Shown here: positions 39,601-51,001 of the stretch, one piece after another
Position numbering within the stretch: position 1 is the first letter of the stretch
Layout of the letters: each line of letters starts with the position of its first letter
Assembly: GCA_013398295.1 (NCBI GenBank)
Contig: VZSF01007799.1
Span: 8,163 to 72,162 of the forward strand
DNA length: 64,000 nt
Direction of reading: 5' to 3'
From: Chionis minor
Lineage: Eukaryota > Chordata > Aves > Charadriiformes > Chionididae
Notes under the pieces: model-generated
The model's input: only the letters and a program-made list of their open reading frames with translations
The model's database searches: none
What the model was told of the DNA's origin: nothing
Position numbers and translations under genes: made by a program

Positions 39601-42600
39601 TGCTTACGCCAAAACACTCCACTGTATGGCAGCTAATTAGACCTTTGCCCTTTTCATCAGCCAAACCAGGTGCACAAATCCAAACCTGAACTTCTCCTTC
39701 AGTACCTGCTTCTGACCCCCACTGGTACCCTTTCAGACCAGCATTTCCAGTAGCATATTATGGACAGTGACAAAACTGGTGGGCTATCAATTCTGTGAGA
39801 TGGAGTCATGATAGCTTTCAATTGCAAGGGGGTGGGTCATGACCAAAACCGCTAGCTGAAGGCTGTTGGAGCCAGTTTTGCACCAGTTCCAGCACAACAT
39901 TCAAATTCATCCCCAAAGCCACCTCTGGCTTTCCAGTTTTCCACAGGAGTGGGAATTCTCTGCAATTTTGATTTCCTAAGAAACTTGTTATCTGTAGTGA
40001 CCGTCCCCATCTCTAGCTCAAATCCATGATCTTTAAGAAAAGCTCTTTGTGAGTATGCAAACAGGATGCACAGAGAAACTCTTCAGTCTCTTGACGTCTT
40101 TGCTGTGAGCTTCTAACATGCATCTTCTCTCCCCTGATGCCCACTGTGGGTCCATGGTCTCCAGCAGGAGAACCAGCAAATGTCATTGAGACAGGTAATG
40201 ACATTACTGTACTGAGGGGTCCCTTCTGTGAGATGTTACGACTCCTACATCAGGCAACCTTACTAGCCCTCGCATCTTCTGGCACATTAACTCACCAGTG
40301 AAGCTGGGACTGTGCTAGCCAGGGCTGACTGTGCCACAGCATTCAGGCATCTCCGCTCAAAAAGCTTCCCAGATGCCTTGAAAAGATACAGCAGGGATGG
40401 CATGGGACATTTCTGTGGGGACCTAGTGGTGTTTCCACCAGGCAGCCTGTGAGAGATTTGTGCTAAAAACAGTGCCCCCCCTTCAGGCACTCCGCAAAAT
40501 CAGGGATTGGTGGCAGTTCTGCGCTCACGTCAAAGGCAAGAACTCAAAAGCATGAGGAAGGAAAGGCTTTGGTGGGAAGCTTGAATCGCCATGATTGTAC
40601 CTAACCCACAAATACAGACAGAACTTTCTTCTCCTGTGCTGCCAAAAAGACCAAGTTCAGTTTTAAAAGCAGATGAAGAAAGATGAGGTTGAAAACTATT
40701 TTCAAATTTACTCAATTTTATAAATTTATTTGGAAGAGGAAAGTGAAACCCCTGACAGAGAACTTGCTAGTTGCACTTCCTTTTTTGCAAACAGTGCCAT
40801 GCTTACACTGATGGTGTAATTTAATTCCTGTTTTGCTGCTCTGTCTGACATTTTTCAGAATACGCAATGCTTTGTCACTTATTTTTATGGAACAGTAAAA
40901 GACCTCAGAGTAGCAGTCACCAAATTAGTGATGGATTAAGTATTTTGCTTTAGCTCACAGGTTTTAGCCCATGCAGGTGACCATGCTTCTCTTCTGAAAA
41001 GGAATAAAATTAGCAGTTGGCTGGAAAGAGTGTAAAATTAACATCTTTGCCAAAAAAAGAGCTGAGCTGCTCTTCTTCATCATTCATAAAAGTGGTGGGC
41101 TATGCCACCGAGACAGGAAAAATGACCAGGAATGGGAGAGGTTGCATTAATATCACGGGGCAGTAGAGAGCTAGCACTGAACTCTTCGGTGAAAGGAGCA
41201 GATGTGTGTCTTAGTCATGGAAGAGGCTGAGCGCTGGTGAATGCTTTGGGGTGACAGTGAAAAAGTGAGGCTTTCCGCCTTCCTCTCAGTGGGAGGAAGA
41301 CTGCCAGTCCAGCCCCAGGAAGTCAGGGGGACAGTGTTCTCCTTGCAGTGCAAGGAAGGGAATTTTTTGCACCCAAGTGCCCCAGTATGGTGCTTTCCCT
41401 TGACTAGAAGACATAGAGCCTGGCACACCAGCTGGGGAGAAGAAAAAAAAAAAAAAAAAAAAAAGAAGCTGTAGAAAAAGCTGGATACAAGACGGCAGTG
41501 TAATAGCCAGAAAGGATCTGAGAAAGGACTTTTCCTGTTGCAAAACACGTAGCGTAAACGGAGAGTCTGCAGCTGGCAGTTTCTGGAGGACACAGCCCGT
41601 GGGCTACTTGTGCTAATCTTAGAATGGCATGTTCACTGTTTCCTGCGCCCCGGCCGGCAAGCTCCACGCTGGCCAGAGCTGCGTTGCAATCAATGCCTGC
41701 TACCAGCAAAACAAGAAACGCGTGGAATCATTCCAGCCCCACAGCTTTGATCAAATCCAAAGAAAGGGAGCTATGTTTTCAGACTGTAACTCAAAAAAAA
41801 AAAAAAAGTAAAAAAAAGAAAAAAAAAAAGGAGCGAAAAACACACCCACCCCAAAACAAGAGGTCAAAGAGGCCAAGAGGAAGTACAGTGTCTTTTCTGG
41901 GTAAAGGCGAAGGGCTGTGAAAGAAGCTCTTGGAGAAAAAGGGATTATGAGGAAGGCAACCCTTCCACCACAGACACTGAGCTCCTCAGCCTCAACTGAG
42001 TCCCCAGTTCAGTTGTCTGTTCTGCCATGCCCAGGTATCCTGGGAGCGGCTATGCTGAGCCAAGCCTCCCAGTCCATCCTGGTTTCCCCAGGTTCATTCT
42101 TTGCTCTCTCCTCTTTCCAGCCTGCTCTCCCTTCACGGCAAGGAGCCAGCCCGCAGCTGGGAACCACTCTCCATCCCCACTTAGCCCAGCCACCATTTTT
42201 CGTGTGCAGCAGGTTGCCCTGCTGATCTGCTTACCTCACTGTTTCTTCCGTTCCCCTTATCTGCCACTTCCTGTGCCTGTAATTACTCTGATGGAGGCTG
42301 AAAAGATGGGGGGAAGGTGCTAGAAGTTCACTGAGAGGAGACAGTTTGGTACGGCTTTTGTGGCTGGATGCAGGAAAGCTGGTCCATAGTGTATGGGAAG
42401 TTTAACCAGGGAGATGTCATCATGATCCTGGAAACAGAGAATGGCAGACATCTACTGGGGCTTGTGGGCTCAGGAGAAAGAAGATAACATTTATTGGGAG
42501 CATTCATTTACAGGTCTCTGAGAAAGGGAAAGGCCCTTTTCCACAATGCAAACAGGCCTTAGCCATGCTGCTCTCTACCAGATATTTCAGACTGGAATGC

Positions 42601-45600
42601 TTCAAGCTGCAGATGATGAGATGATCCTTAACGTAACCTCCTCCATTTGCTTTCAATCTAGAATCTAGTATTCTAAAGAAATTCCTTCTTTAATATGATT
42701 TCAAGTTTCCACAGCTATCTCTCGAGCCCCTGTAGTGTGGTGACCCAAGGGAAATGGTCCATACGTGGGCTAGATTGGTGTTTTGAGGGCCTTTCACCTC
42801 CAGCAATGCTGAAGGAGTGGTTGTGTTAATGAGACAGCAGGTCCCTCCCAGGCAAAGCAGCCTAAAGGGAGAAGGAAGGGGTCTGCTGGAGCCTTTGGAG
42901 AAACAGAAATGTATTCCTCTAGCAACAGCCTTTGGGGAAACTTTCTGACTGAGAAGCAGAAGAGCATTAAGGCAGAGGGGTAAGAAGTGTGGTGCTGGTC
43001 ATGTATTTATGGTGGTGGTACAGGGAACGGAGGTATGAGGCTCCTCGCTGATGGTTTGTAGCCTGGTTTGTTATTTTGAGGTCTCCACCTCTAACAAAAC
43101 AAGAATTGTTGGTTAGTTGTTCTCAGTTTCTCGGGTTCAGCTTTCCCTGGCATCAGATACCAGAGTTGAAGAACAAAGGTTTCCTTTCATCAACTTTGAT
43201 TTCAAGGCTTTCTACTCATATTGCTTGATACACACATAGCAAAGAAAACAAGGTAAATGTGGAAAGACACCAGGGCTGTGTGCTGTGGGAAGAGCCACAC
43301 CATCCAGTCTCCAACAAGCCTCCTGCTTCTCAGCCTGTTGTTGACCCAGAGGAGGGGAAGCTCCTCTCAGTCGTGGTATTTCCTCCCTCTCCCCATCCGC
43401 CTGAGTATTTCACTGCCAGAAAAGTAGAACAGCATGGGGACCTCCCCAAGCAGATGCTGCCTTGCTGTGAGGACATGGAATGGCTTCTCACAACAGAACC
43501 ACTGGAAAAGGAAGGGCGCCAGTGACCAGGGCAGTAAAAAAGGGATGGGAGGGCAGAGAAGGTGTATGCGAACATCCTTTACTGCCCCGCTCCATCTGCT
43601 CACTGCAGGGAAAAGATGGGGAACAGACACTTGGCTTGAAATACTTTGTTGGCTTCCAGTGAAAAATACTGAGTGTAGGCTCTTCAGCTAGAGCTGAAAG
43701 GCTGTGCATGAATACTGGTTTTCTGGGATATTTGTAAATGCTGCTAGGTCCTGTCTTCCCAAACCTCTTGCTCTCAGACTGGATGATTGATACCAGATGT
43801 TGGAAACTCTGCTTTAAGTCCTTACTTACTCTTGAACTTTATAACACATATGCAGGATTCTCTCTAGCCTGCTTGCTTTTCCCAGCCTTTGCTCATAACT
43901 TTTTGTTCATGATTTGTCAGAACAGGCCAGCAGAGACCAATTCAGAGGTGGACAAGTCGGCATCACCCTCAGTGGCTCAGCTGGCCGGGAAATTCAAAGA
44001 GCAAGCAGCCAATATCACGGGAAAAGAGGTAAGGAGCTCTGCAGCCACCAGCAGGTAATCGAGTGGAAAAAGAGGCCCTCGCCTCTGCCTATAGAAATCT
44101 GAGCATGAATCCACCTAGATTTTGAATGTTCACAAAGGATTTGTCTCCTAGTGCAATGCAAGCTACAGCAGTATCTTCCATGCATTGCCGGCTTGTGGAT
44201 GAATATTTTGGTAGAGCCATACCTCAGGGCAACTAGACACTGTAAAGCCTGGTAGGGTAGACATATATACCTAACAGTAGCAGACAGCAATGCATGTACT
44301 TTCTGGGCTGGCTTTTGTGGGCAAAGGGCAACAATGAATAATGAAATAGCTAATATTGAGCCATGGAAAAAGAAAGCAAACAACAGATTACACAGTGTAG
44401 AAGCCAGTGGCAGGTCACCAGGAACTTGTTCATAAAAAGGAGGTTTCCTCCAGGTAATTCCTTCTGTACGTGTCTGAAAGAGAAAGCTGTCTCTTTACTT
44501 GCCCTCATTACGTCTTCCCAATGACATTTCAGATTCTGCGCCTATCTCTATCATGCTGAAACTTTTTTTGTTGAAAGCCCACTATGCTGAGCATTACCTC
44601 AAAAGCTGTCTTTCACCAGATGAGTAAAACACTAGAACACCTCTCTTAGGAGGAAAGGAAAGTCAGTGTTTATAGACGGAGGCTGACATTTTAGGAGACC
44701 CTCTGTATCATTATGCACCTTTTTTACAAGCATAAATGTTTGATGGTGACCCTCTTCAGTCAATGGGTGTCCCTTTAAAACGGAACTGCTTCCTTCTGCT
44801 GCTCAGCTGATTTCAGCATGTCTTAGGCTGGGCCTAAGGGGATCCTCCCTGTTACCCCTCCTGTCCCTGGCTGGATGCAGTGGTAACTTCTGTCCTGCAG
44901 GGCAGGCATGCCACCATCTTTCAGACGTTAGTACTCCCAGAGGTTAGCCTGGCCCCAGGATGGGAATAGCCTGTCTCTTCCCAAGCACTTTTTTTGACGT
45001 CTAGTCACCAGCACACCACTCCATCCGTCCCATTACAGTCATTTCCTCTTTTTAAGGTATGGGATTTAATTGCACTAAGTCCCTCATCGTTAAGAAGGGA
45101 GCAAGTTCCCAGACCTCCCTTGTGTTATCTACAGACCGCCACAGCTCCCAAGCCAAGGCAGTGTAGAGGGGCCTCACTGTGGGGGGAAACTAACTTTCTC
45201 CAGAGACAGAGGAGGACAAAGTTTCCTGTCTTTTCTGTCCAAGCCATCTGTCACTTCCCCATCGGCTTTCTCAAGCTGGCTTCGGATTAATGGCTGAGTG
45301 GATGGTCTTTAACCCTTGCTTGACCCATCCCAGCAAAGGGGAACCTATTAGCCAGGGAACCTCTGATATGTTCACTGTGGCACAGCGCAGCATTTCATGG
45401 TTGCAAAATGGTGGAGTTTCAATAAGACATGATATTATTGCTTCCTAGCATGACATAAGGATAAGGGCAGGGCTGCCCTTGGCTGCTTAGAGACGCAGCA
45501 TTGCCATGGCTGGGTGCAGTACCAGCAGAAGTTAAGTGACATCAAGTCTACAGGTCCTCCAAGACAGCCAACTCTACGGAGGGCAAAGACACCATAATCC

Positions 45601-48600
45601 AACTTTTCGCATACCTGCCTGTTAGAAGGTAACAAAATTATCCAAATATTGTATTTTGGATATTATCCAAGATCCACAATATTACCTGAGTATTTTCTCT
45701 GTTAACACATGAAAAGTGTGTTAACAGTTTGGCAGGAGACTACAAACCTGGCATAAAAATAGAGACAGCTTCACTTCAAGACCAGAGCAATAGTTATGAA
45801 GGCACAGTTCCATAGATGCTCAGCTATGTGTGAGCTCCTAGTGAGCACTCTGGTGCTTCTGAGAGCCCAAAGACATTCAGAAGGAACTGGCGTTCCTGCC
45901 GTTAAGCTGCCTTGTTCTTTCTCCCCTGGAGAATCTGTTTCTTAGTCAAATTAAAGGTTACGGCTGAGGACTTGTCTCTGTGAGCTGCTCTTCTTCATTA
46001 GAGAGAAACAAATGGGGCTGTAGGGCATATTGAAAAAGTCAGAATTCCCCTTTTTGCCCCTAAAATATATCAGATGCAAAATAGGAAAATCATCAACCAG
46101 GTAGGCAGCTGAGACTCATTAAAAGGAAATCCTGGTAATAAGACAGGAAAGAGAACAATAACAGTGTGGGGGGATTTCCAGCAGGATGCTTTGAAGATGA
46201 AGCTTCTGGGAAGGGTTCTCCACCCTCCACAGCTTAGAATCGTGTCCTTTGCACAAAGCGTGAAGCGTCATGCAAAGGTTCATGCTATGGAAAGAGATAT
46301 AGACTACTTTTCCAACGCTGGGATTGGGCTTGAGATGCCACAAGCACACCTAGCATGCATAGGCCACATGCCCATTAGGCAAGCTGAGCCCTGCCATCCA
46401 AGTGGTCAGTTACAGAGCACAAGACCTTTGGTGCTTGAATTTCACTTCCTTTAAAAAAAAAAATCTGATTTCCCTGCTGCTGAGTTGGTTGTTTTCTTCT
46501 CTTAGGTACCACCACATAAGCCAACTCGGAGGAAACCACCATGCTCCCTTCCATTGTATTCCCACAAAACTGAGACAAGTGACAATGATGAGCAAGTGAG
46601 TATCAATTTAATAGGGGAAAAAGATCTCTCCTCTCTGGAACGTGTTCTCTCGGGACACATGAGCTTAGAGGTAGCAGAGACGTCAGGCTGTGCAGCAAAA
46701 GACATCAATCATGCAGCATCAAACCTTCCCCTGCTCACACATATGTAGTGACTTAGAGTCAGCTCCATGGTGTTTCCCACTCCTGTAGTGTGGATACACA
46801 TCCCATTTCTACTGCTTTTGTTTTTACCCTTAGAGCACTGATGGATCCACCCAGTTTCCACCTTTCAAGCATTTTAAAGCAGGAATTGCTGGCCTTTAGA
46901 GTCAAACAGTGCTTAGCATGGAGAGCATCCGTGCTGTTTGTTGCCTTCAGGACAACTCCGGAGGTTTACATATAATGGCATAATAGTTTGGCTCTTGAGA
47001 TTTTTCCTTCTTCAGAAAAAGGGAATAATTAATCCAGAGTGAAGTGAGGGTTTGTCAGCAATGCCCACAGAATATTGTCTTGAGGTGTCCTCCGTACAGT
47101 ACCCTTGAGTGAGCAGGTCCCAGCAAGCTGGCTGCTACTCACGAAAATTTATGCTCAGGCCCTTTCGGGTCACTTCCGTCCTTCTGTATTTCAGGGTATG
47201 AGGTCTACCCACCAAATTTCACATTGTCACCTGCCCTTAACAAGGGGCTGGTTCTCTGTCCTTCTTTTCTGACAGCTACAGGCTCTTGCAGCCTCCATGT
47301 CAAAAGAGCACAAGCATTAAAATCTTGGATTCCTTCCTTTGCGTTTAGACCTGAAAAAAAGCAATATGCCCCTTCTCAAACCAATGCTCTCCCTTTCTCA
47401 AGCTGTTTTCAGTCTTTCATAGCTCCACCTTTCCATGGTGGAGCTTTCCTGCCCATGCTAATTGCTCTAACTCTGTTAGCCAAGTGGTGGCAGGGAGTCT
47501 TTCCCATCACAAAAAGTTCACAATGTTTACCAACATTAAGGCTTGTACCCTTTAAGAGGTAGAATTTTAATCTGTCTGGTCCTGAAATAATACCAGGGGA
47601 AAGTGTGTCATAGGTTAGATACTTTTGTGAAGGCCACGTAGCAGCAGAGCCATTACACATCACCTAAGTCAGATACTTCAGACAGAAAGCAGACTATCAC
47701 CATTTCTCCCAGAGGAAGGATACATGCATGTAGAGCCTGAGGGTGGCCAGATAACAAAAAGCAGGCAGGGTTATGAAAGAAGAAAGCAAACTTTTGTGTG
47801 AAGACACTATATGAGGCTTCGTTTGCTCCCCTAGTAGCACTTCCTGCTTATCTCTTCCAAGTTTTCTGCCTTCATTGTATTTCCTCTTTCTCACCTACTT
47901 TACTGTGACTTTTTCATATTTCATTTTGTTTTGCAGAAGCGGTCTCCAAATGCTTGCCCCATTCCCAAGGTCAAGGTGAAAAGCTCCCCCATGATTGAAA
48001 AGCTGCAGGTGGGTCCTAGAAGAGCCCACATGTCTGCCCCAACAAATTAAAACTGGTTGGCATCTGTCATGGCTGCTTCCCTTGTGGAGCAGTCACAGGG
48101 GAAGGGGATCCAGGAGCCAAGGGTGAAAGCTAGGTAAACAGGGCAGTGGCCTCACCGACAAGGTCCCTGTCCCACCATACACAAACATGGAAGGCAGAGC
48201 AGATCTAGTAATGGTAACCAGTGTCAGAAACACTCCAGTGATCCTCAGGCATGTCCATAGGCAGATCAGTGCATGGGTCGGGATCATCTGGATCTGCGGG
48301 GTACGTGGCTGGGCATGGGCATGGCAGGAAGCACAGCTCAGGTAGGGAGCAGGGGCAGGAGCCTCAGTTCAAATGCAGCTCGTGAGACAAAGTGTGGGAA
48401 ACCCTGGCTGAGACTTCTTCCACCTCTCTCTTCCTTCGCAGCAGTCTAAATCAAACTGAGGCACTCGCACCTTACGGGGGAGCTGGCCTTGAGCGCAGGC
48501 AGCTACCGTCCTGGCAGTGGGGACTGCGTAGCCCCCGGCGCCTCGATTCCCCCCGTTACCCACGAACACACCCAGTGCTTCTCGCCCTTTTTTCATCTCT

Positions 48601-50994
48601 CCGTGGCACCTGATTCACGCCGCTGAGCACAGCTCAGCACTCCATACCCCATAAACATAGTGCCCTGCGGCTGCCAGCTGCCTCTCCTGGCAGCACGTGC
48701 GACTCCAGAGCTCAGTGCCTCCTGGCTGCCCTGACACAACGTAAGCCTATTCGTAGCACTGTCCCTCTTCAGGCAGCCAAGGACATTTGCCTACAAGAGC
48801 TTCTTAGTCACAGGCCAGCAGGACATATTTTGCCACAGTTAACTACAAACTTGTTTCTTTCCATGGTCGTCTTGCTTCTCACGGCGATGCAGATAATTCA
48901 GAAGACCTGCAGACAGGCTTGAAAAAGCGAGGTGTGCTTGGGCACACACAGGGATGGTTTAAATCTCCAAGTTATTGCTGGCTGCTTGTTCAGACTTTCT
49001 CCCGGCTCAGCCACTATAGACTGCGCTGGCTTGGCTGGGTCACTGGAAAATCCCAAAAGGCCTCAGGATGACAAAAGGACACATCCTGAGATCCAGCTGC
49101 TGGGGAAGGGCAAATGTCCAGTCATAACTTCTCTGCCCGGACTTGTTTGTTGACAGTGTCACCAGGAGAGACCCATAACCAGAAGGTATGTGGGTTGTGA
49201 CAGCTGAGAGGTGGCAGCTCCCGTGGCAAGAGCAAGGGTTCCTCCATGTGGTTACCTCATGTAGTACACGCCAGTGTCATGCACACCCATGATGGGGATT
49301 TTTCTTTACAGGCCAATCTGGCTTTTGCTCCAGCTGCTCTGCTGCCAGGAGCATCTCCCAAAAGCCCTGGTCTGAAAGCCCTGGTTTCTCCGTTCAGCAC
49401 CCCTCCCTCAACGCCCAGCAGCCCAGGGATTCAGTCCCAGCCCAGTGAAGCCAACGAGACGCCGGTCAGCTTTGATCAACCCCCGGAAGGCACTCAGCTG
49501 CAATTCTATAACAAGGTAGGGTATGAGCCAGGATTTCTCCATTACAGCAGGATAAGGCTTGCCTATCGCTTGGGGATTAAGAGGAAGAGAAGGCTGTAGC
49601 CCTCAGTCCTGCCATAACAGTGTGCATTTCTAGCCAAGAGAGGAGATCTGCACGCTGGGTTTGAAACAGCCTTTCAGTGTAGTGAAGCCTCCCCTGAAGG
49701 CCCGCAAATGGATCTTCGTGGTCCAGCAGCTCTAGCAGCCTTCCCGTCCCAATGGTAAAGGGAAGGGGTAAAGTGGCAGGACTCAGTCACTTCAGCTCAG
49801 CAGTAACACAATGGCTGGTAGCCCTGTGAGGAGGTCGTGACACGTCCCAGCAAATGTCAAGGTTGGCTGAGGTGCAGTTTAGGGAGCCACACAGAGCACA
49901 AGGGTTTGCCAGGTGTCCCACAGAGTGCACAGTATTTAAATGGCGAGCTGCAACCTGCATTCACCATCCTCAGCTGGACCGCAGACTTCTTCCTCAACCA
50001 CCAGACTGCCAAAAGTAGAAAAGGCTGAGACATCCAAAGTCAGCAGCACCTACATAATGAATGCAGCATCCTTGGGTTAAGGTCTAACTTGGACAAGGAG
50101 CCACATTCTAAATTAAGACGATGACCTCCAGCACCAGCTTTACAGAATGAGGCATATACTAGGAAACCGCTCATCCTCTAAAGTAGTCTTTCATGGGTAG
50201 GAGCCCTCGTCTCCCTGCTTTCAGAAAAATGAGGCCACCAGCATAGCAATTAAGTTCCCCATGGTATTTTCCTCTGTTGTGCTTTCCTGCTTTCCAGTAC
50301 CGTTTTCTTGACTGCTTCAATGTCTGCTTTTCCTGCCTCCAAGGTGCGGACGCGGGGATCAATAAAGCGCAGACCTCCCTCCAGGAGGTTCCGAAGATCT
50401 CTGTCTGAGTATGGAGATGGGGAAGATTTAGGGGTCAACATCACCTCTCCAGAAAATGGTGCCAAGGAAGATGGGGATGAGGTGTTTGGGCCCAAGGGCA
50501 AGACAGAGGAGGCAGAAACAGGGAGTAAAGAGCAGAAGAAACAGACAGGGTCTGATGAGAAACCCCCATCAAGGAAAGGATCCAGAAGATCAGAAGATGA
50601 AGAAAAAGGGGAAAAACAGGCAGAGGAAATGACTCCTTGTAAGAGTAACACAGGGGAGACAAAGGAGGAGGAGGAGGTATGTTGTGGTGCCCCAGGTGAG
50701 GAGAAGCCTTCCCAGCCTCCCTCTGGAAACACGGAGGAGAAAGTCTGTGAGGGTCCCCAGGGAGAAGAGCAGGAAGGCGCTTCCTGCGAACAGGAAAAGG
50801 GGGACAAGGAGAAGGAAGAAGCCGAAACTGAAGCTGAAGCTGAAGTGAAGACCAGTGAGAGCACAGATGCAGAGAGAAGGTCAGACACCGAAGAAACACC
50901 ACTGGCACCTGAACCGCTGCAGGACGCAGTGGGCTTAGAGACTGCCAGTGAGGCTTCACCGTCAGCCACGCAGGACCAGGACACAGCCCTGTGA
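18676..50994 (+). CDS. RCSD1: RCSD1 (CapZIP, CapZ-interacting protein), six coding exons
   Basis: RCSD1 binds the actin capping protein CapZ through its RCSD region and is phosphorylated by stress kinases, linking stress signalling to actin filament ends in blood and muscle cells. Exons 18676-18681, 43921-44028, 46506-46595, 47937-48008, 49312-49515 and 50344-50994 join in phase 0 throughout, giving 376 residues (human about 416). Residues 1-38 ([11 protein letters not shown]...[18 protein letters not shown]) match the human N terminus MEERPAETN. Then come [42 protein letters not shown] and FDQPPEG. Residues 158-181 hold the basic, capping-protein-binding-like motif [18 protein letters not shown] and the RRS at Ser179, a position known as phosphorylated in human CapZIP. 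Residues from about 190 to the end are acidic, Glu/Lys-rich and probably disordered. Identification is by recalled human sequence. Confidence 0.95.
25490..25541. repeat. 21-bp tandem repeat, 2.5 copies
   Basis: Unit CATTCCCAGGGTCAAGGTATT occurs twice with one base difference, followed by a partial third copy. It lies in RCSD1 intron 1. Confidence 0.9.
29811..29824. repeat. Poly(T) tract
   Basis: Fourteen consecutive T in RCSD1 intron 1. No adjacent retroposon sequence or target-site duplication was recognised. Confidence 0.9.
38714..38784. repeat. 24-bp inverted repeat (hairpin) with a MEF2-like site
   Basis: Arms at 38714-38737 and 38761-38784 are reverse complements over 24 bases with one difference, which would be a G-U pair in RNA; the loop is 23 bases. 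The left arm runs from CTGAAATGATC through TTAAAAATA, and the next base completes TTAAAAATAA, which fits the MEF2 consensus YTAWWWWTAR. The right arm's TATTTTTAG is a near match. It could be a composite regulatory element, a small foldback transposon remnant or a hairpin RNA; the sequence alone does not decide. Confidence 0.85.
41443..41464. repeat. Poly(A) tract, 22 bases
   Basis: Uninterrupted run of A in RCSD1 intron 1, about 330 bp before a second A-rich tract at 41791-41830. I see no retroposed gene body upstream of either tract. Confidence 0.9.
41791..41830. repeat. A-rich low-complexity tract
   Basis: Interrupted poly(A) with single T or G breaks in RCSD1 intron 1. Confidence 0.9.
43921..44028 (+). 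CDS. RCSD1: RCSD1 coding exon 2
   Basis: 108 bases, residues 3-38. The acceptor is GATTTGTCAG at 43920 and the donor is GAG|GTAAGG. It encodes [20 protein letters not shown] and then [16 protein letters not shown], closely matching the human N-terminal region. A second AG five bases downstream (ending 43925) would break the frame with the two-codon exon 1, so 43921 is preferred. Confidence 0.92.
44029..46505 (+). other. RCSD1: RCSD1 intron 2
   Basis: Flanked by GTAAGG and TTCTCTTAG. An 11-bp perfect inverted repeat lies at 45699-45727; nothing else was recognised. Confidence 0.85.
46506..46595 (+). CDS. RCSD1: RCSD1 coding exon 3
   Basis: 90 bases, residues 39-68, between acceptor TCTCTTAG and donor CAA|GTGAGT. 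It encodes [20 protein letters not shown] and then [10 protein letters not shown]; the core [13 protein letters not shown] is identical to the human protein as recalled. Confidence 0.93.
46596..47936 (+). other. RCSD1: RCSD1 intron 3
   Basis: Flanked by GTGAGT and TTTTGTTTTGCAG. Nothing else was recognised inside. Confidence 0.85.
47937..48008 (+). CDS. RCSD1: RCSD1 coding exon 4
   Basis: 72 bases, residues 69-92, ending CAG|GTGGGT. It encodes [20 protein letters not shown] and then EKLQ; KVKSSP-IEKLQ is conserved with human. The frame is easily missed because the exon is only 24 codons. Confidence 0.93.
48009..49311 (+). other. RCSD1: RCSD1 intron 4
   Basis: Flanked by GTGGGT and TTTCTTTACAG. 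A GC-richer stretch at about 48430-48740 has short open frames without support. Confidence 0.85.
49312..49515 (+). CDS. RCSD1: RCSD1 coding exon 5
   Basis: 204 bases, residues 93-160, ending AACAAG|GTAGGG. It encodes [39 protein letters not shown], then a variable stretch and [11 protein letters not shown] ... FYNK. It is rich in Ser-Pro and Thr-Pro, fitting regulation by proline-directed kinases. It is highly similar to human. Confidence 0.95.
49516..50343 (+). other. RCSD1: RCSD1 intron 5
   Basis: Flanked by GTAGGG and TCCTGCCTCCAAG. Nothing else was recognised. Confidence 0.85.
50344..50994 (+). CDS. RCSD1: RCSD1 coding exon 6 (last coding exon)
   Basis: Residues 161-376 and the TGA stop at 50992-50994. 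It begins with the conserved basic motif [19 protein letters not shown], which together with the preceding YNK resembles the capping-protein interaction motif, then an [10 protein letters not shown] block shared with human. The remainder is Glu/Lys/Thr-rich, including [12 protein letters not shown], and diverges from human; this accounts for most of the length difference. The exon continues seven bases past the stop to donor CAG|GTAAGA at 51001, so the rest of the 3' UTR is in another exon. Confidence 0.95.
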   Translation: MRTRGSIKRRPPSRRFRRSLSEYGDGEDLGVNITSPENGAKEDGDEVFGPKGKTEEAETGSKEQKKQTGSDEKPPSRKGSRRSEDEEKGEKQAEEMTPCKSNTGETKEEEEVCCGAPGEEKPSQPPSGNTEEKVCEGPQGEEQEGASCEQEKGDKEKEEAETEAEAEVKTSESTDAERRSDTEETPLAPEPLQDAVGLETASEASPSATQDQDTAL

Positions 50995-51001
50995 CATGCA
51001 G

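Larger units (their letters stand above)
18682..43920 (+). other. RCSD1: RCSD1 intron 1 (25 kb)
   Basis: A long first intron, as in mammals. No further gene was recognised on either strand. It contains a 21-bp tandem repeat (25490-25541), homopolymer tracts (29811-29824, 41443-41464, 41791-41830), a hairpin-forming inverted repeat (38714-38784) and a G-rich purine tract (about 38827-38850). Numerous short open frames have no conserved features. Enhancers are likely here but cannot be located by eye. Confidence 0.7.

Noticed and set aside
41443..41830. Two poly(A) tracts as tails of processed pseudogenes
   Set aside because: No gene-like sequence precedes either tract, and no clear target-site duplication could be found.
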